A DNA stretch of 64,000 nt, taken from WJMB01 sp964581465 (lineage in GTDB: Bacteria; RBG-13-66-14). Both the position numbers and the translations under genes were made by a program. Shown piece after piece: positions 26,182-34,185 of this stretch. The stretch is from the NCBI GenBank assembly GCA_964581465.1, contig CAZOOP010000014.1, positions 15,257 to 79,256 of the forward strand, read 5' to 3'. The notes beneath the pieces are model-generated. The model did not search any database. It worked only from the letters and a program-made list of their open reading frames with translations, and had not been told where the DNA came from. The first letter of the stretch is position 1. The number at the start of each line of letters is the position of its first letter.

Positions 26182-28091
26182 CGAGAACTCCCGGGGTCGT
26201 CGACGGACTGCAATCGGGCCAGCTCGGCGTAGCGGCTGCCCCGGGCCAGCAGCTCGTCATGGCTGCCGCTCTCGATGATGCGGCCGTTCTCCAGGAAGTG
26301 GATGCGCTCGGCGTCGCGCACCGTGGCCAGGCGGTGGGCCACCACCAGCACGCCGCGCCCCGAGGTCGCCGCGTTCAGGGAGCTATGGACGCGGCGCTCG
26401 CTCTCGGCGTCCAGGTTGGCCGTCGGTTCGTCGAGAACCAGCAGTCGCGGATCGCGCAGCAGCGCGCGGGCGATGGCCAGGCGCTGGCCCTCGCCGCCGG
26501 AGAGTAACCCGCCGCGCTCGCCTATCTCGGCATCCAGACCCTCGGGCAGCCGACGGACCACCCCGGCGGCGTCGGCGGCCTCCAGGGCGCGCCAGAGTTC
26601 TTCGTCGGTGGCCTCGGGGCGGGCCAGTCGCAGGTTCTCGGCCACCGTCCCGGCGCTGAGGACGATCTCCTGTGGCACCAGGGCCTGGCGGCGGCGCAAC
26701 AGGCGGGGGTCGTAGGTCGAGAGCGGGCGACCGTCGAGAAGCACCCGGCCCTCGTCGGGCTCCAGCAGCCCCAGGGCCAGGTTGAGCAGGGTCGACTTCC
26801 CCGCTCCGCTGGGGCCGACCAGGGCGGTCACCCCGGTCGCCGGGACGCTGAAGCCGACCCCATCGAGAATTCGGCGGCCCTCGATGGAATAGACAACATT
26901 CTCGAAGCGCAGCTCGCCGTCGATCTCGACGCCGCCTGCTGGTCCACAGTCTTCATCGGCGGCTTCAGCGGGCGGCCAGAGCAGGGCGGGGTCGGGCAGA
27001 TAACGCTCCTCGCTCTCCTCGAGGGCCAACTCCTCCGGCGTGCCCCCCGGAGTCCAGACGAGCAGGGAGTTGAAGCGGGCCAGCTCGATCCCCGCCGGGG
27101 CCAGGCGCAGCCGGGCCCGGGAAAGCGTCTTGATCGGCTCGAAGGCGATGGCCATCAGGCCGATGAGCTCGAAGAGACCGCCCGTGGTCAGCAGTTCCCG
27201 ACGGACCAGGGAGCCGCCGTAGATCAGCAGGCCCACCAGACCGGCGCCGACCAGGAACTGGACCAGGCCCCGGTAGGCCGTCGTCAGGGCCTCGCTCTTG
27301 AGCCGGTAGCGGTAATGGCGGTGGGCCGGCTCTTCGAAGGACTCTTCCTCTTGCTTCGCGGCGCCGAAGGCGGTCACCAGCTCGACGGCGGCCAGCCGCT
27401 CCCCCGCGTAGCCCAGGATGTCTGCGGTGGCCCGGGAGTGCCGCCGGGCGTAACGCCGGGCGTGGCGGTTGAACAGAGCCACCGCCGGCCCGATCAGGGC
27501 GAAGACCCCAGCGATGAAGATCGCCATCCGCCAGTGGTGGACAACGATCAGCGTTGTGACCAGAATCACCGTCAGCAGAGACTTGATCAGATCGCGCAGC
27601 GTCGTGGCCGCTCCGGCCAGGCCGCGCGGGCTCTCGTCGAGACGCGAGATCAGCTCGCCGGAGCGGGCGCGCAGGAAATCGACGAAGGGCACGCTCAGCA
27701 GCCGCTCCAGCCCGGCCCGGCGCATCCGCGCCGCCAGGTCCTGCCCGGCCCGGGCCGCGGCGTATAGGCTGAAGAATGAAAAGACTCCGGCCAGCAGCAT
27801 CGCCGCGCCCATCGCCGCCGGCAGCAGCCAGAGCGCCGTTCGCGAGGGATCGGTGACACCCCAGCCGGCCAACAGCTCCAGCAGTTGCGGCTCGCGACCG
27901 CCCAGCAGGTCCACCAGCCAGCCCAGCAGGCGCGGGAAGGCGGCCTCCAGCCCGGCGGCGGCCAGAGAGCCCAACACGGCGAGCGTCAGCGCCCCGGCGT
28001 AGCGGCGCAGATAGACGCCGACGCCGCGACCGAAGGGCGTCAGGTTGGGCGGGGTATCCTCGCGCCGGGTTTTTTTACTCCGGGTTGTCAT
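26178..28091 (-). CDS. ABC exporter, fused permease-ATPase
   Basis: A half-size type IV ABC exporter (MsbA/LmrA type), about 637 residues from the Met at 28091; an upstream in-frame Met at 28157 would add 22 atypical residues. Six transmembrane segments occupy about 20-320. The nucleotide-binding domain has Walker A GPSGAGKSTLL, Q-loop ALVPQEIVLSAG, signature LLSGGEGQRLAIARALL (usual LSGGQ with E for Q), Walker B RLLVLDEPTANLD and switch histidine VVAHRLATVRDAE. Likely works as a homodimer, or with an unlinked partner, moving lipids or drugs. It is the first gene of a two-gene operon with the DUF2723 protein. Confidence 0.93.
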   Translation of the reverse strand: MTTRSKKTRREDTPPNLTPFGRGVGVYLRRYAGALTLAVLGSLAAAGLEAAFPRLLGWLVDLLGGREPQLLELLAGWGVTDPSRTALWLLPAAMGAAMLLAGVFSFFSLYAAARAGQDLAARMRRAGLERLLSVPFVDFLRARSGELISRLDESPRGLAGAATTLRDLIKSLLTVILVTTLIVVHHWRMAIFIAGVFALIGPAVALFNRHARRYARRHSRATADILGYAGERLAAVELVTAFGAAKQEEESFEEPAHRHYRYRLKSEALTTAYRGLVQFLVGAGLVGLLIYGGSLVRRELLTTGGLFELIGLMAIAFEPIKTLSRARLRLAPAGIELARFNSLLVWTPGGTPEELALEESEERYLPDPALLWPPAEAADEDCGPAGGVEIDGELRFENVVYSIEGRRILDGVGFSVPATGVTALVGPSGAGKSTLLNLALGLLEPDEGRVLLDGRPLSTYDPRLLRRRQALVPQEIVLSAGTVAENLRLARPEATDEELWRALEAADAAGVVRRLPEGLDAEIGERGGLLSGGEGQRLAIARALLRDPRLLVLDEPTANLDAESERRVHSSLNAATSGRGVLVVAHRLATVRDAERIHFLENGRIIESGSHDELLARGSRYAELARLQSVDDPGSSR

Positions 28092-28236
28092 CTCTATGGG
28101 TCCAAGGTAAGCACGGTCCAGATAAATAACCAAGCCAGGGCGTCCCGGGACGCGCACGGGTCACAGGGGGCCTCTGGCAGCAGACGGCCGCCCGTGAAGC
28201 GGAGGGTGCGCCTAGCATAGCATCCGCCGTCGTTCT

Positions 28237-28281
28237 TGACCAGTTGCCAGGCGCAAGCCGCCGCTTGTGCTTGGTCAACCG
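28237..28281. promoter_or_regulatory. Imperfect hairpin in the divergent intergenic region
   Basis: TTGACCA / TGGTCAA outer arms with GCAAGC / GCTTGT inner pairing and a bulge, between the leftward ABC exporter and the rightward AhpD-like operon. Could be an operator; there is no T-run for a terminator. Confidence 0.35.
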
Positions 28282-28320
28282 AGCCGTAACCACCGTCAAG
28301 CTACTCAACCTCCAGGTGAA

Positions 28321-28389
28321 CCGTATGTTCTAAAATACGGAGAAATATGCATTCGTATACTCGAATGTATTATCTCTTTGTGCTATACT
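28321..28389 (+). promoter_or_regulatory. Candidate promoter and palindromic operator of the AhpD-like operon
   Basis: Three items in line: hairpin CCGTAT / ATACGG (28321-28340); palindrome CATTCG-N6-CGAATG (28350-28367); TATACT (28384-28389) as -10, with no clean -35 at 17 bases. The palindrome would overlap the -35 region, a classical repressor or activator site position. The first gene starts at 28442 after GAAAGGAA. Confidence 0.45.
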
Positions 28390-28441
28390 TGAACAACTTC
28401 GCGGCAAACAGCCAGCCACCCCCCCAACCGAAAGGAACCCA

Positions 28442-28738
28442 ATGGGTCTCAAAGAGCAAGCACGCCGCGCCCGGGGCGAGCTGATGGACGCTCCCATGGC
28501 CGAGTTCTACAAAGCCCATCTCTCCGGCGATGGAGCGCTGGACTTCAAGACCAAGGAGCTTATCGCCCTGGCCTTCTCCTACGGCAACAAGTGCCAGGCC
28601 TGCATCAAGCACCACAAGGCCATCGCCCTGAAGGCCGGGATGACCGAGGAGGAGTACCGCGAACTGGTGGCGGTCTGCGAAGTTACAGCCGCCGGCGGCG
28701 TTTTGATGGATTTCGGTACGACCGAGTCAGCGAGGTGA
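28442..28738 (+). CDS. AhpD-like carboxymuconolactone-decarboxylase family protein (first of two)
   Basis: A 98-residue helical protein of the AhpD/CMD family. The redox motif C51-x2-C54-x3-H58 (KCQACIKHHKAI) matches the active site of alkylhydroperoxidase AhpD, followed by the usual AGMTEEEYRELVAV helix. These proteins reduce peroxides or act as thiol oxidoreductases. ATG 28442 follows GAAAGGAA. It overlaps or nearly abuts a second, paralogous gene and lies upstream of thioredoxin, consistent with a small redox unit. Confidence 0.9.
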   Translation: MGLKEQARRARGELMDAPMAEFYKAHLSGDGALDFKTKELIALAFSYGNKCQACIKHHKAIALKAGMTEEEYRELVAVCEVTAAGGVLMDFGTTESAR

Positions 28739-28743
28739 TCGGG

Positions 28744-29022
28744 ATGGAGCTCAAGGACAACGCCGAGCTCAACGCCGGATTCGTCGAGTTCTACAAGAAG
28801 GTCTTCACCAAAGAGGGCGTTCTGGGGCGCAAGTTCAAGGAGATGCTCGCCGTGGCCGTGGCCTATGGCAACGGTTGCACACCCTGCATCCGCGGTCATG
28901 TCGCCAAGGCCCGCCGCCTGGGGATGACCGACGAGGAATACCGCGAGCTGATCGCCGTGGCCGAGGTGATCATGGCCGGCGGCATCCGCGAGCGCTTCGT
29001 CGAAAGCAAGTCCGAGGAATAG
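28744..29022 (+). CDS. AhpD-like carboxymuconolactone-decarboxylase family protein (second of two)
   Basis: A 92-residue paralogue of the preceding gene, with C45-x2-C48-x3-H52 (CTPCIRGH) and GMTDEEYRELIAVAEVIMAGG. The two copies share the layout but differ in sequence, so the duplication is old or they were acquired as a pair and may form heteromers. The start is uncertain: ATG 28744 is used here, but an in-frame GTG at 28735 overlaps the previous stop (GTGA) and would give tight coupling. Confidence 0.88.
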   Translation: MELKDNAELNAGFVEFYKKVFTKEGVLGRKFKEMLAVAVAYGNGCTPCIRGHVAKARRLGMTDEEYRELIAVAEVIMAGGIRERFVESKSEE

Positions 29023-29111
29023 TTTTCAATAGCTGCCGGAACAGGTTTAAGGCAAGGCTGACGCTGGAGCTCATCAACCACGCGACTAGCCGTGCCTTGC
29101 CGGGCCTTCGC

Positions 29112-29140
29112 TTGACCCTGCCCCACCCCTGTGATAGGCT
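29112..29140 (+). promoter_or_regulatory. Candidate promoter of trxA
   Basis: TTGACC, 17 bases, TAGGCT, about 100 bases upstream of the thioredoxin start. Confidence 0.45.
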
Positions 29141-29245
29141 AAAAATCCGCTCTCCGGCGGAGAGGCAGAACAACAACCGTATGGACGGAACCTCAACGGG
29201 CGGTTCCGCGGGCGCGCCGGCGCCGTTTACAAACTGGGAGGTTGA

Positions 29246-29575
29246 ATGTCTTCCGAATACGAAATCATCGGTACCGACGATAACTTCACCGGCGAGGTGG
29301 AACAGAGCGACATCCCGGTGATGGTCGACTTCTGGGCCACATGGTGCGGCCCCTGCCTGGCTATCGCCCCCGCCGTCGAGGAGCTGGCCAAGGACTATCA
29401 GGGCAAGCTGAAGGTCGTCAAGGTCAACGTCGACGAGAACCCGGGCGTGGCCGGCAAGTTCGGCATCCGGGGCATCCCGACGCTGCTGTTCTTCAAGGGC
29501 GGCGAGGTCGTCCGTCAGGTCGTGGGCGCTCAGCCGAAGAAGCGCCTGCAGAAGACCATCGACGACATACTCTAG
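29246..29575 (+). CDS. trxA: Thioredoxin
   Basis: A 109-residue thioredoxin, the general dithiol reductant of the cytoplasm. Active site W33-C34-G-P-C37 is intact, with the buried acidic residue of VDFWATWCGPC (Asp28), the cis-proline in GIRGIPTLLFF, and the closing helix. Length is typical. ATG 29246 follows GGGAGG. It lies 223 bases after the AhpD-like pair with its own promoter candidate and terminator; AhpD-type peroxidases often draw electrons from such dithiol proteins, so a functional link is plausible but inferred. Confidence 0.95.
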   Translation: MSSEYEIIGTDDNFTGEVEQSDIPVMVDFWATWCGPCLAIAPAVEELAKDYQGKLKVVKVNVDENPGVAGKFGIRGIPTLLFFKGGEVVRQVVGAQPKKRLQKTIDDIL

Positions 29576-29596
29576 CTTCTCCCCACCGCGTCTTGA

Positions 29597-29630
29597 AACA
29601 AACCGGCGTCGCGCGGCGCCGGTTTGTTAG
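29597..29630 (+). terminator. Terminator of trxA
   Basis: AACAAACCGGCG / CGCCGGTTTGTT perfect 12-bp stem with an 8-base loop, 21 bases after the stop. Confidence 0.85.
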
Positions 29631-29896
29631 CCGAGTATGCTCGAGTCCGCGATCCTCCGCCAACTATTATTCCGCAAGGCCTTCCCGTAGCCGCTATACC
29701 GGCTGCGATCGATTGCTTATCTCTCAATCCAGAATTATACCGCTGCAAGCATTGACCAGTTATTAATGGGATCGCACTCCCCGTCGGGACCGTTTCATGA
29801 TTGTAACCTGCTGAGAATACTAATGATAATACTCAGACCCTCGTTATGGAACCGGCAGGTGTCAAGTGGAGGCAATCACAGGGCGTTTTTGTAATA

Positions 29897-30811
29897 GGGA
29901 CCACTTAGCGCCAACGGAACATAGTATTGCTGGATAACATTTGGGATCGTATACCGTGTTCGGACCGATTCATGTGTGTAACGCGCTGTTAACATACGGG
30001 TTGGGCTGTGATGCTCTGTCACAAGAAAGGGGGCCATAAAGTAGCGGAAAACAAGCAACCGATTGGCACATCAGTCGCCCATATTGTAACCATAGGGCGC
30101 GCTATAAGTTGGCCGATGGCAGATGTAAGTTTAAGAGATGCGGCAGAATATATACACACCGAATCCAAAAGGGAGCACGGCGCCGCCGAGCTTAAAATGC
30201 CCAGGGTGAAGCAGATCGTCAACACCGACGGCTGGAAGGTCGATAACAGGCTGTCGCTCAACGGTATCCACCATAAGCGCATCAACCGTGACAAGGCCAT
30301 GGCCAATGGCGAGGTGCCTATCAACGGCTCAGAGAGCTCCCGAGGCTATGCTATAAGCCTACAACGGCGGCTTAATACGCAACGACAGGCTCTATATCAG
30401 AGAAAGGCCGTTCAGATTCAGCCATCGCGACGACGTAAACACTCTCGACTACCTGCAGGATGCACTGCTCAATTGGTCCGATCAGGTTACATGATGCCTT
30501 AGATAAATGCAGTTAGCTTCTAAACAGGAGCGGACATGGAGTGAGATGCTTACGGCGGGCACATGGATCACCACATGCATGGGATGTCCGGAGCGACGTG
30601 AATACACAATTAAAACTGCTTGACGCCATTGACTTCGATAACGATGCTTTGATCCTAAGTAGCCTATAATCATGCATATATAATGAGGCAGCGCCGAGGG
30701 TTAAAGCTTGCAAGCCGAACTTGATTCAGCATGGTTTCGTCTCAGGCGCTTATTCGAAGGGGGGCGGAGTTTCAAGTTGGAGTGAGCTGGTCCGGGATCG
30801 TGTGTGATGCC
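29897..30811 (+). mobile_element. Family B element, copy 3, interrupted by an IS1595-like remnant
   Basis: Starts GGGACCACTTAGCGCCAACG and ends GGGATCGTGTGTGATGCC. The octamer TTGTAATA occurs immediately on both sides (29889-29896 and 30812-30819), a perfect 8-bp target-site duplication that fixes the ends of family B. The IS-like block 29943-30498 sits inside it; removing it leaves about 360 bp. Upstream, about 29765-29880, is another IS-left-end fragment. Confidence 0.8.
29943..30498 (+). pseudogene. Decayed, internally deleted IS1595-family-like transposase
   Basis: Ends GGGATCGTATACCGTGTTCG at the left and GATCAGGTTACATGATGCC at the right, like family A. A reading frame at about 30180-30350 gives VNTDGWKVDN, GIHHKRINRDKAMANGEVPINGSES, corresponding to the 'vyTD.w.aY......H..vnH......g..HtN.iEsfw' C-terminal half of IS1595/ISXO2 transposases. 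After a frame shift it continues RERPFRFSHRDDVNTLDYLQDALLN. The N-terminal part is reduced to a short fragment, and the first catalytic Asp region is absent, so it cannot be active. Confidence 0.65.
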
Positions 30812-30827
30812 TTGTAATAAAACCCAA

Positions 30828-31239
30828 GGGATCATCGCTAGTAAAGAAGCCAAACCTACGCGATTTGTGAAAAACGCGCAACGTGTAAATTAAGACGCCT
30901 CGAGACGAGGGCCTGGTAACCAGCCGCGGCACGGTGTCAACCCGTGAAGGCGGAGACAAGTCGATACTGCTGAGGTGGGCCGTGGAGCGCCGTCGGCAGG
31001 GCTTTCACTCACAGCCCGGCCGAAGCCTGGAGGGAACCAACAGCCGAGGGCTTGCGGCGGCACTCGATGCAAGAAAGGGTCAGGCCATCATGCATTGGTG
31101 TGACAATGGCGGCGATTCTGAACGATAAAGCAATGAATGGCAGATTAATAGCTGGACGAGCCCGTTTATTGCAGCTAATCGCAGCCCGGCAACCCGTTCA
31201 CAATCAGCCTGATTTGGTACTAACACATTCCATGATGCC
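30828..31239 (+). mobile_element. Family E interspersed element
   Basis: About 412 bp, from GGGATCATCGCTAGTAAAG to TAACACATTCCATGATGCC. Its last 75 bases are the family A right end, and its middle recurs at 11545-11829, so E seems a chimera or a related MITE. Flanking octamers do not match. The middle is GC-richer than A, B or C. Confidence 0.5.
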
Positions 31240-31398
31240 TAGTGATAAATGCCTGTTCAGACACGTGTGATAATCACTATATAAATGGCCTTGCGCAAAT
31301 CCATCGTCATCACCGCAACCACATGAAAGAACTTCTTCGAATCGAGCAGCGTATTCGTTGGCGAGCCCTATCCATCCCGCCCGGTCAATCTTGTCCCC

Positions 31399-31427
31399 TT
31401 GACCGGTCCCGGGCCTACGGATATAAT
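31399..31427 (+). promoter_or_regulatory. Sigma-70 promoter of the hydrolase/GH3 operon
   Basis: TTGACC (31399-31404), 17 bases, TATAAT (31422-31427), about 80 bases before the hydrolase start at 31509. Confidence 0.75.
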
Positions 31428-31508
31428 CAAAACGCTATCAGGAGGCTGGCGGAGCGCGGTCGTCCCAAACCATCCCCACTCGAAACCAAACCCGAAACGG
31501 TTATCAAC

Positions 31509-32282
31509 ATGGCTTTATCCAACGCATCCCTCGAACTCACCGACGACAAGTATCCGCGGATAGACCTGGGCTCCGGTATGCCCATCCTGTTGCTCCACGG
31601 CATGTTCGGCAAGCCGGACAACTGGGACCACGCCCTGGAGCACCTCAGCGAGAAGCACCGGGCGATCACCCTCGAGCTGCCCATCTTCGACAGTAGCTGG
31701 CGTGACCCCACCGTGGAGGGGCTCAGCCGCTACGTCACCGACTTCATGGAGTGGGCGGAACTCGACGGCGCGGTGATGGTGGGCAACTCCCTGGGCGGCC
31801 ACATCGCCCTCTACCTGGCCTGCTTCTACCCCGAGCTGACCCGGGGTCTCGTCCTCACCGGCTCCTCGGGCCTCTTCGAACGCGGCTATGAGCAGGGCAT
31901 CCCCACCAGCCCCAACCGCGACTGGATCTACGACCGTGTGGCCGAGATCTTCTACGACAAGTCCAGCATCCGTCCCGTGATTGTCGACGAGGTCGCCGAG
32001 TTCCTCAAGAGCCGCCGCAACAAATTCCGCCTGGTCAAGGTGGCCAAGTCCGCCAAGCGCACCCACATGGGCGAACACCTCTCCAAGATCGAGGTGCCGA
32101 CACTGCTGGTCTGGGGTCGCGAGGACACCATCACACCCCTCGACGTGGCCCACGAGTTCCGCGACAACATCGCCGACCACGAGCTGGTCATCTACGAGAA
32201 GTGCGGCCACGCCCCCATGTTGGAGTACCCTGAAAAATTCACCGAGTCACTGCTGGATTTCCTGGACCGCCGCATCGGCTGA
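31509..32282 (+). CDS. Alpha/beta hydrolase
   Basis: A 257-residue alpha/beta hydrolase fold enzyme from ATG 31509; an open frame extends upstream to 31242 but that part overlaps repeat and promoter sequence. Features: oxyanion lead-in ILLLHGMFGKPDNWD, nucleophile elbow GNSLGG with Ser near 94, Asp near 204 in VWGREDTITPL, and His near 233 in EKCGHAPMLEYPE. The GxP-rich LHGMFG form is typical of esterase/meta-cleavage-product hydrolase relatives. It is followed after only 14 bases by the GH3-like gene, suggesting a shared pathway such as making or hydrolysing an acyl conjugate. The ribosome-binding site is weak. Confidence 0.88.
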   Translation: MALSNASLELTDDKYPRIDLGSGMPILLLHGMFGKPDNWDHALEHLSEKHRAITLELPIFDSSWRDPTVEGLSRYVTDFMEWAELDGAVMVGNSLGGHIALYLACFYPELTRGLVLTGSSGLFERGYEQGIPTSPNRDWIYDRVAEIFYDKSSIRPVIVDEVAEFLKSRRNKFRLVKVAKSAKRTHMGEHLSKIEVPTLLVWGREDTITPLDVAHEFRDNIADHELVIYEKCGHAPMLEYPEKFTESLLDFLDRRIG

Positions 32283-32296
32283 CAACTGGGGAAACG

Positions 32297-33850
32297 ATGC
32301 CCGATCTTCTGGAACGATCCAAGCTAACCATCCTCCGGCGAGTATACAAACGCAGGATGCGCCGTCTTGAACGACAACTCAGGGACCCCTGGCCCGCCCA
32401 GGAGTCCGCTTTGAAATACCTGATGGTCCACGCCGCGCAGACAGACTTCGGCCGCGACCACGGAATCACCGCCACGATCAGCCTCGATGAATACCGGCGT
32501 CGGGTTCCCCCGGCGCCCTACGAACGTTTCGAGCCCTACATCGAGCGGATGCTCGACGGCGAGCGCTCGGTTCTCTGGCCGGGCAAGGTCCGTTACTTCT
32601 CCCTGACCAGCGGCACCACCGCCGAGCGCGGCAACAAGTACATCCCCTTCACCAACCAGATCTGGCGGGTCAACCACAACGCCGGCCGCGACTGCCTGTT
32701 CTTCCATTGCAACCGCCGCGGCGGCGACCTGAGCATCTTTCTTGGCCAGATGCTCTTCCTCGGCGGCACCACCGATCTCTCCAGGGTCTCCACCGGCATC
32801 TACTCCGGCGACCTCTCGGCCATCACCAGCCGCCGCCTGCCACCCTTCTACAAACAACGCTACCTCCCCGGCGACAAGATCGCCTCGATCAGCGACTGGG
32901 AAGAGAAAATCGACCGCATCGCCAAGGTGGTCCAGGGCAAGGACGTGCGGATGATCTCGGGCATCCCCTCCTGGTTGCTGGTCCTCTTCGAACGCGTCCG
33001 CGAGGAGTACGGCGATCCCAAGGCCAAGCTGACCGAGATATTCCCCGAGCTGCGCCTGCTGATCACCGGCGGGGTCAACATCCGGCCCTACCTCGAACTC
33101 TTCGACGAGATCATCGGCGAGAACGTCGATTACGAGGAGGTCTACCCCTCCTCGGAAACCTTCATCGCCATCCAGGACCAGACACCCGAGGACGGCCTGC
33201 TGCTGATGTGCGATTACGGTGTCTTCTACGAGTTCATTCCAGCCGAGCGCGCCTTCGACGACAACCCGCCCCGGCTGACCGTGGCCGAGGTCGAAACCGG
33301 CGTCAACTACGCCATTCTCATCACCACACCCGGCGGGCTCTACTCCTACATCCTCGGCGACACCGTCCGCTTCGTCTCCACCTACCCGCACCGCCTGACG
33401 GTCACCGGCCGCACCAAACACTACCTCTCAGCTTTCGGCGAGCACCTGATCGTCGAAGAGGCCGAAACCGCCATCGAAGAGGCCTGTAAAGTAACCGGCG
33501 CCCAGGTGCGCGAGTTCACCGCCGCCCCCGTCTTCCCCGACTTGCCCAACCAACTGCCCTACCACGAGTGGCTCGTCGAGTTCAACCAGCCCCCCGACGA
33601 TTACGACGCCTTCATCCGCCTCATCGATGAAAAGCTGTTGGAACTCAATGACGACTACGCCGCCCACCGCCGCGGCGACGCCAGCCTGGCCGCGCCGTCT
33701 CTCACCGTATTGCGCGAAGACAGCTTCTTCGACTTCATGAAAGTCCGGGGAAAGCTCGGCGGCCAGAACAAAGTACCCCGGCTCAAGAACGACCGCGAAC
33801 TGGCCGACATGCTCCACGCCCTGCAGGACCCGGCCACCGATACAACCTGA
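32297..33850 (+). CDS. GH3-family acyl-adenylate/amido synthetase-like protein
   Basis: A 517-residue member of the GH3 family of the adenylating (ANL) superfamily; plant GH3 enzymes conjugate amino acids to jasmonate, auxin or benzoates. Family features in order: YFSLTSGTTAERGNKYIPFT (ATP/phosphate loop, TSGTT), YLPGDKIASISDWEE, SGIPSWLLVLFE, LLITGGVNI, YPSSETFIAIQ (corresponding to the 'Y.sSE' adenine-binding motif), GLYSYILGDTVRFV and the hinge-like TGRTKHYLSAFGEHLI, then VRGKLGGQNKVPRL. All usual motifs are present, so it is probably active; the acyl and amino substrates are unknown. Second gene of a probable operon with the hydrolase. Confidence 0.88.
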   Translation: MPDLLERSKLTILRRVYKRRMRRLERQLRDPWPAQESALKYLMVHAAQTDFGRDHGITATISLDEYRRRVPPAPYERFEPYIERMLDGERSVLWPGKVRYFSLTSGTTAERGNKYIPFTNQIWRVNHNAGRDCLFFHCNRRGGDLSIFLGQMLFLGGTTDLSRVSTGIYSGDLSAITSRRLPPFYKQRYLPGDKIASISDWEEKIDRIAKVVQGKDVRMISGIPSWLLVLFERVREEYGDPKAKLTEIFPELRLLITGGVNIRPYLELFDEIIGENVDYEEVYPSSETFIAIQDQTPEDGLLLMCDYGVFYEFIPAERAFDDNPPRLTVAEVETGVNYAILITTPGGLYSYILGDTVRFVSTYPHRLTVTGRTKHYLSAFGEHLIVEEAETAIEEACKVTGAQVREFTAAPVFPDLPNQLPYHEWLVEFNQPPDDYDAFIRLIDEKLLELNDDYAAHRRGDASLAAPSLTVLREDSFFDFMKVRGKLGGQNKVPRLKNDRELADMLHALQDPATDTT

Positions 33851-33912
33851 CCAACCCCGCCCCGGCAAAGCCCGCTCCGACGCGAAGCAAGCCCTCATCA
33901 CTCCGGCGGGGA

Positions 33913-33995
33913 GGCTTTGGCACATTTCTTGCAGCAGGGCGGGCGGCGGACTGGTCGGGAGCCGCGTCGCACTCCGCAAGAAATGTGCCAAAGCC
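33913..33995. repeat. Paired inverted-arm element, copy 3 (short spacing, CACAT variant)
   Basis: Left arm 33913-33932, right arm 33976-33995, exact reverse complements (GGCTTTGGCACATTTCTTGC). Relative to other copies G is replaced by A after GGCAC, and the opposite arm carries the matching T. Interior 43 bp. It starts 62 bases after the GH3-like stop. Confidence 0.88.
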
Positions 33996-34185
33996 GGGCG
34001 AGGACGTGGTTGTCGGTCGGGCGGGGGCTTTGCCGGGGCATTCCGAAACGCTGAGCAACCCAACCAGACGCCTGGGGCGATGGTGAAACACGATCACCGT
34101 CGCGCCTTTTCTTTTTTCCGGCCAGGGGTTAAACTAGGTTCGATAGTCGGTAGCCACAACACCCGTTTGAACCGAGGAGCGCGCG

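Noticed and set aside
30008..30502. 164-codon open frame as a functional gene
   Set aside because: It is the decayed transposase: the C-terminal motif run is right but the frame then shifts away, the central catalytic region is missing, and the ends are terminal repeats.
31242..31508. Upstream extension of the alpha/beta hydrolase
   Set aside because: This stretch contains the repeat end and the promoter (31399-31427); the family alignment begins at the Met at 31509.
34080..34185. Promoter of the DUF2207 gene near TAAACT (about 34130)
   Set aside because: -35 match is poor.
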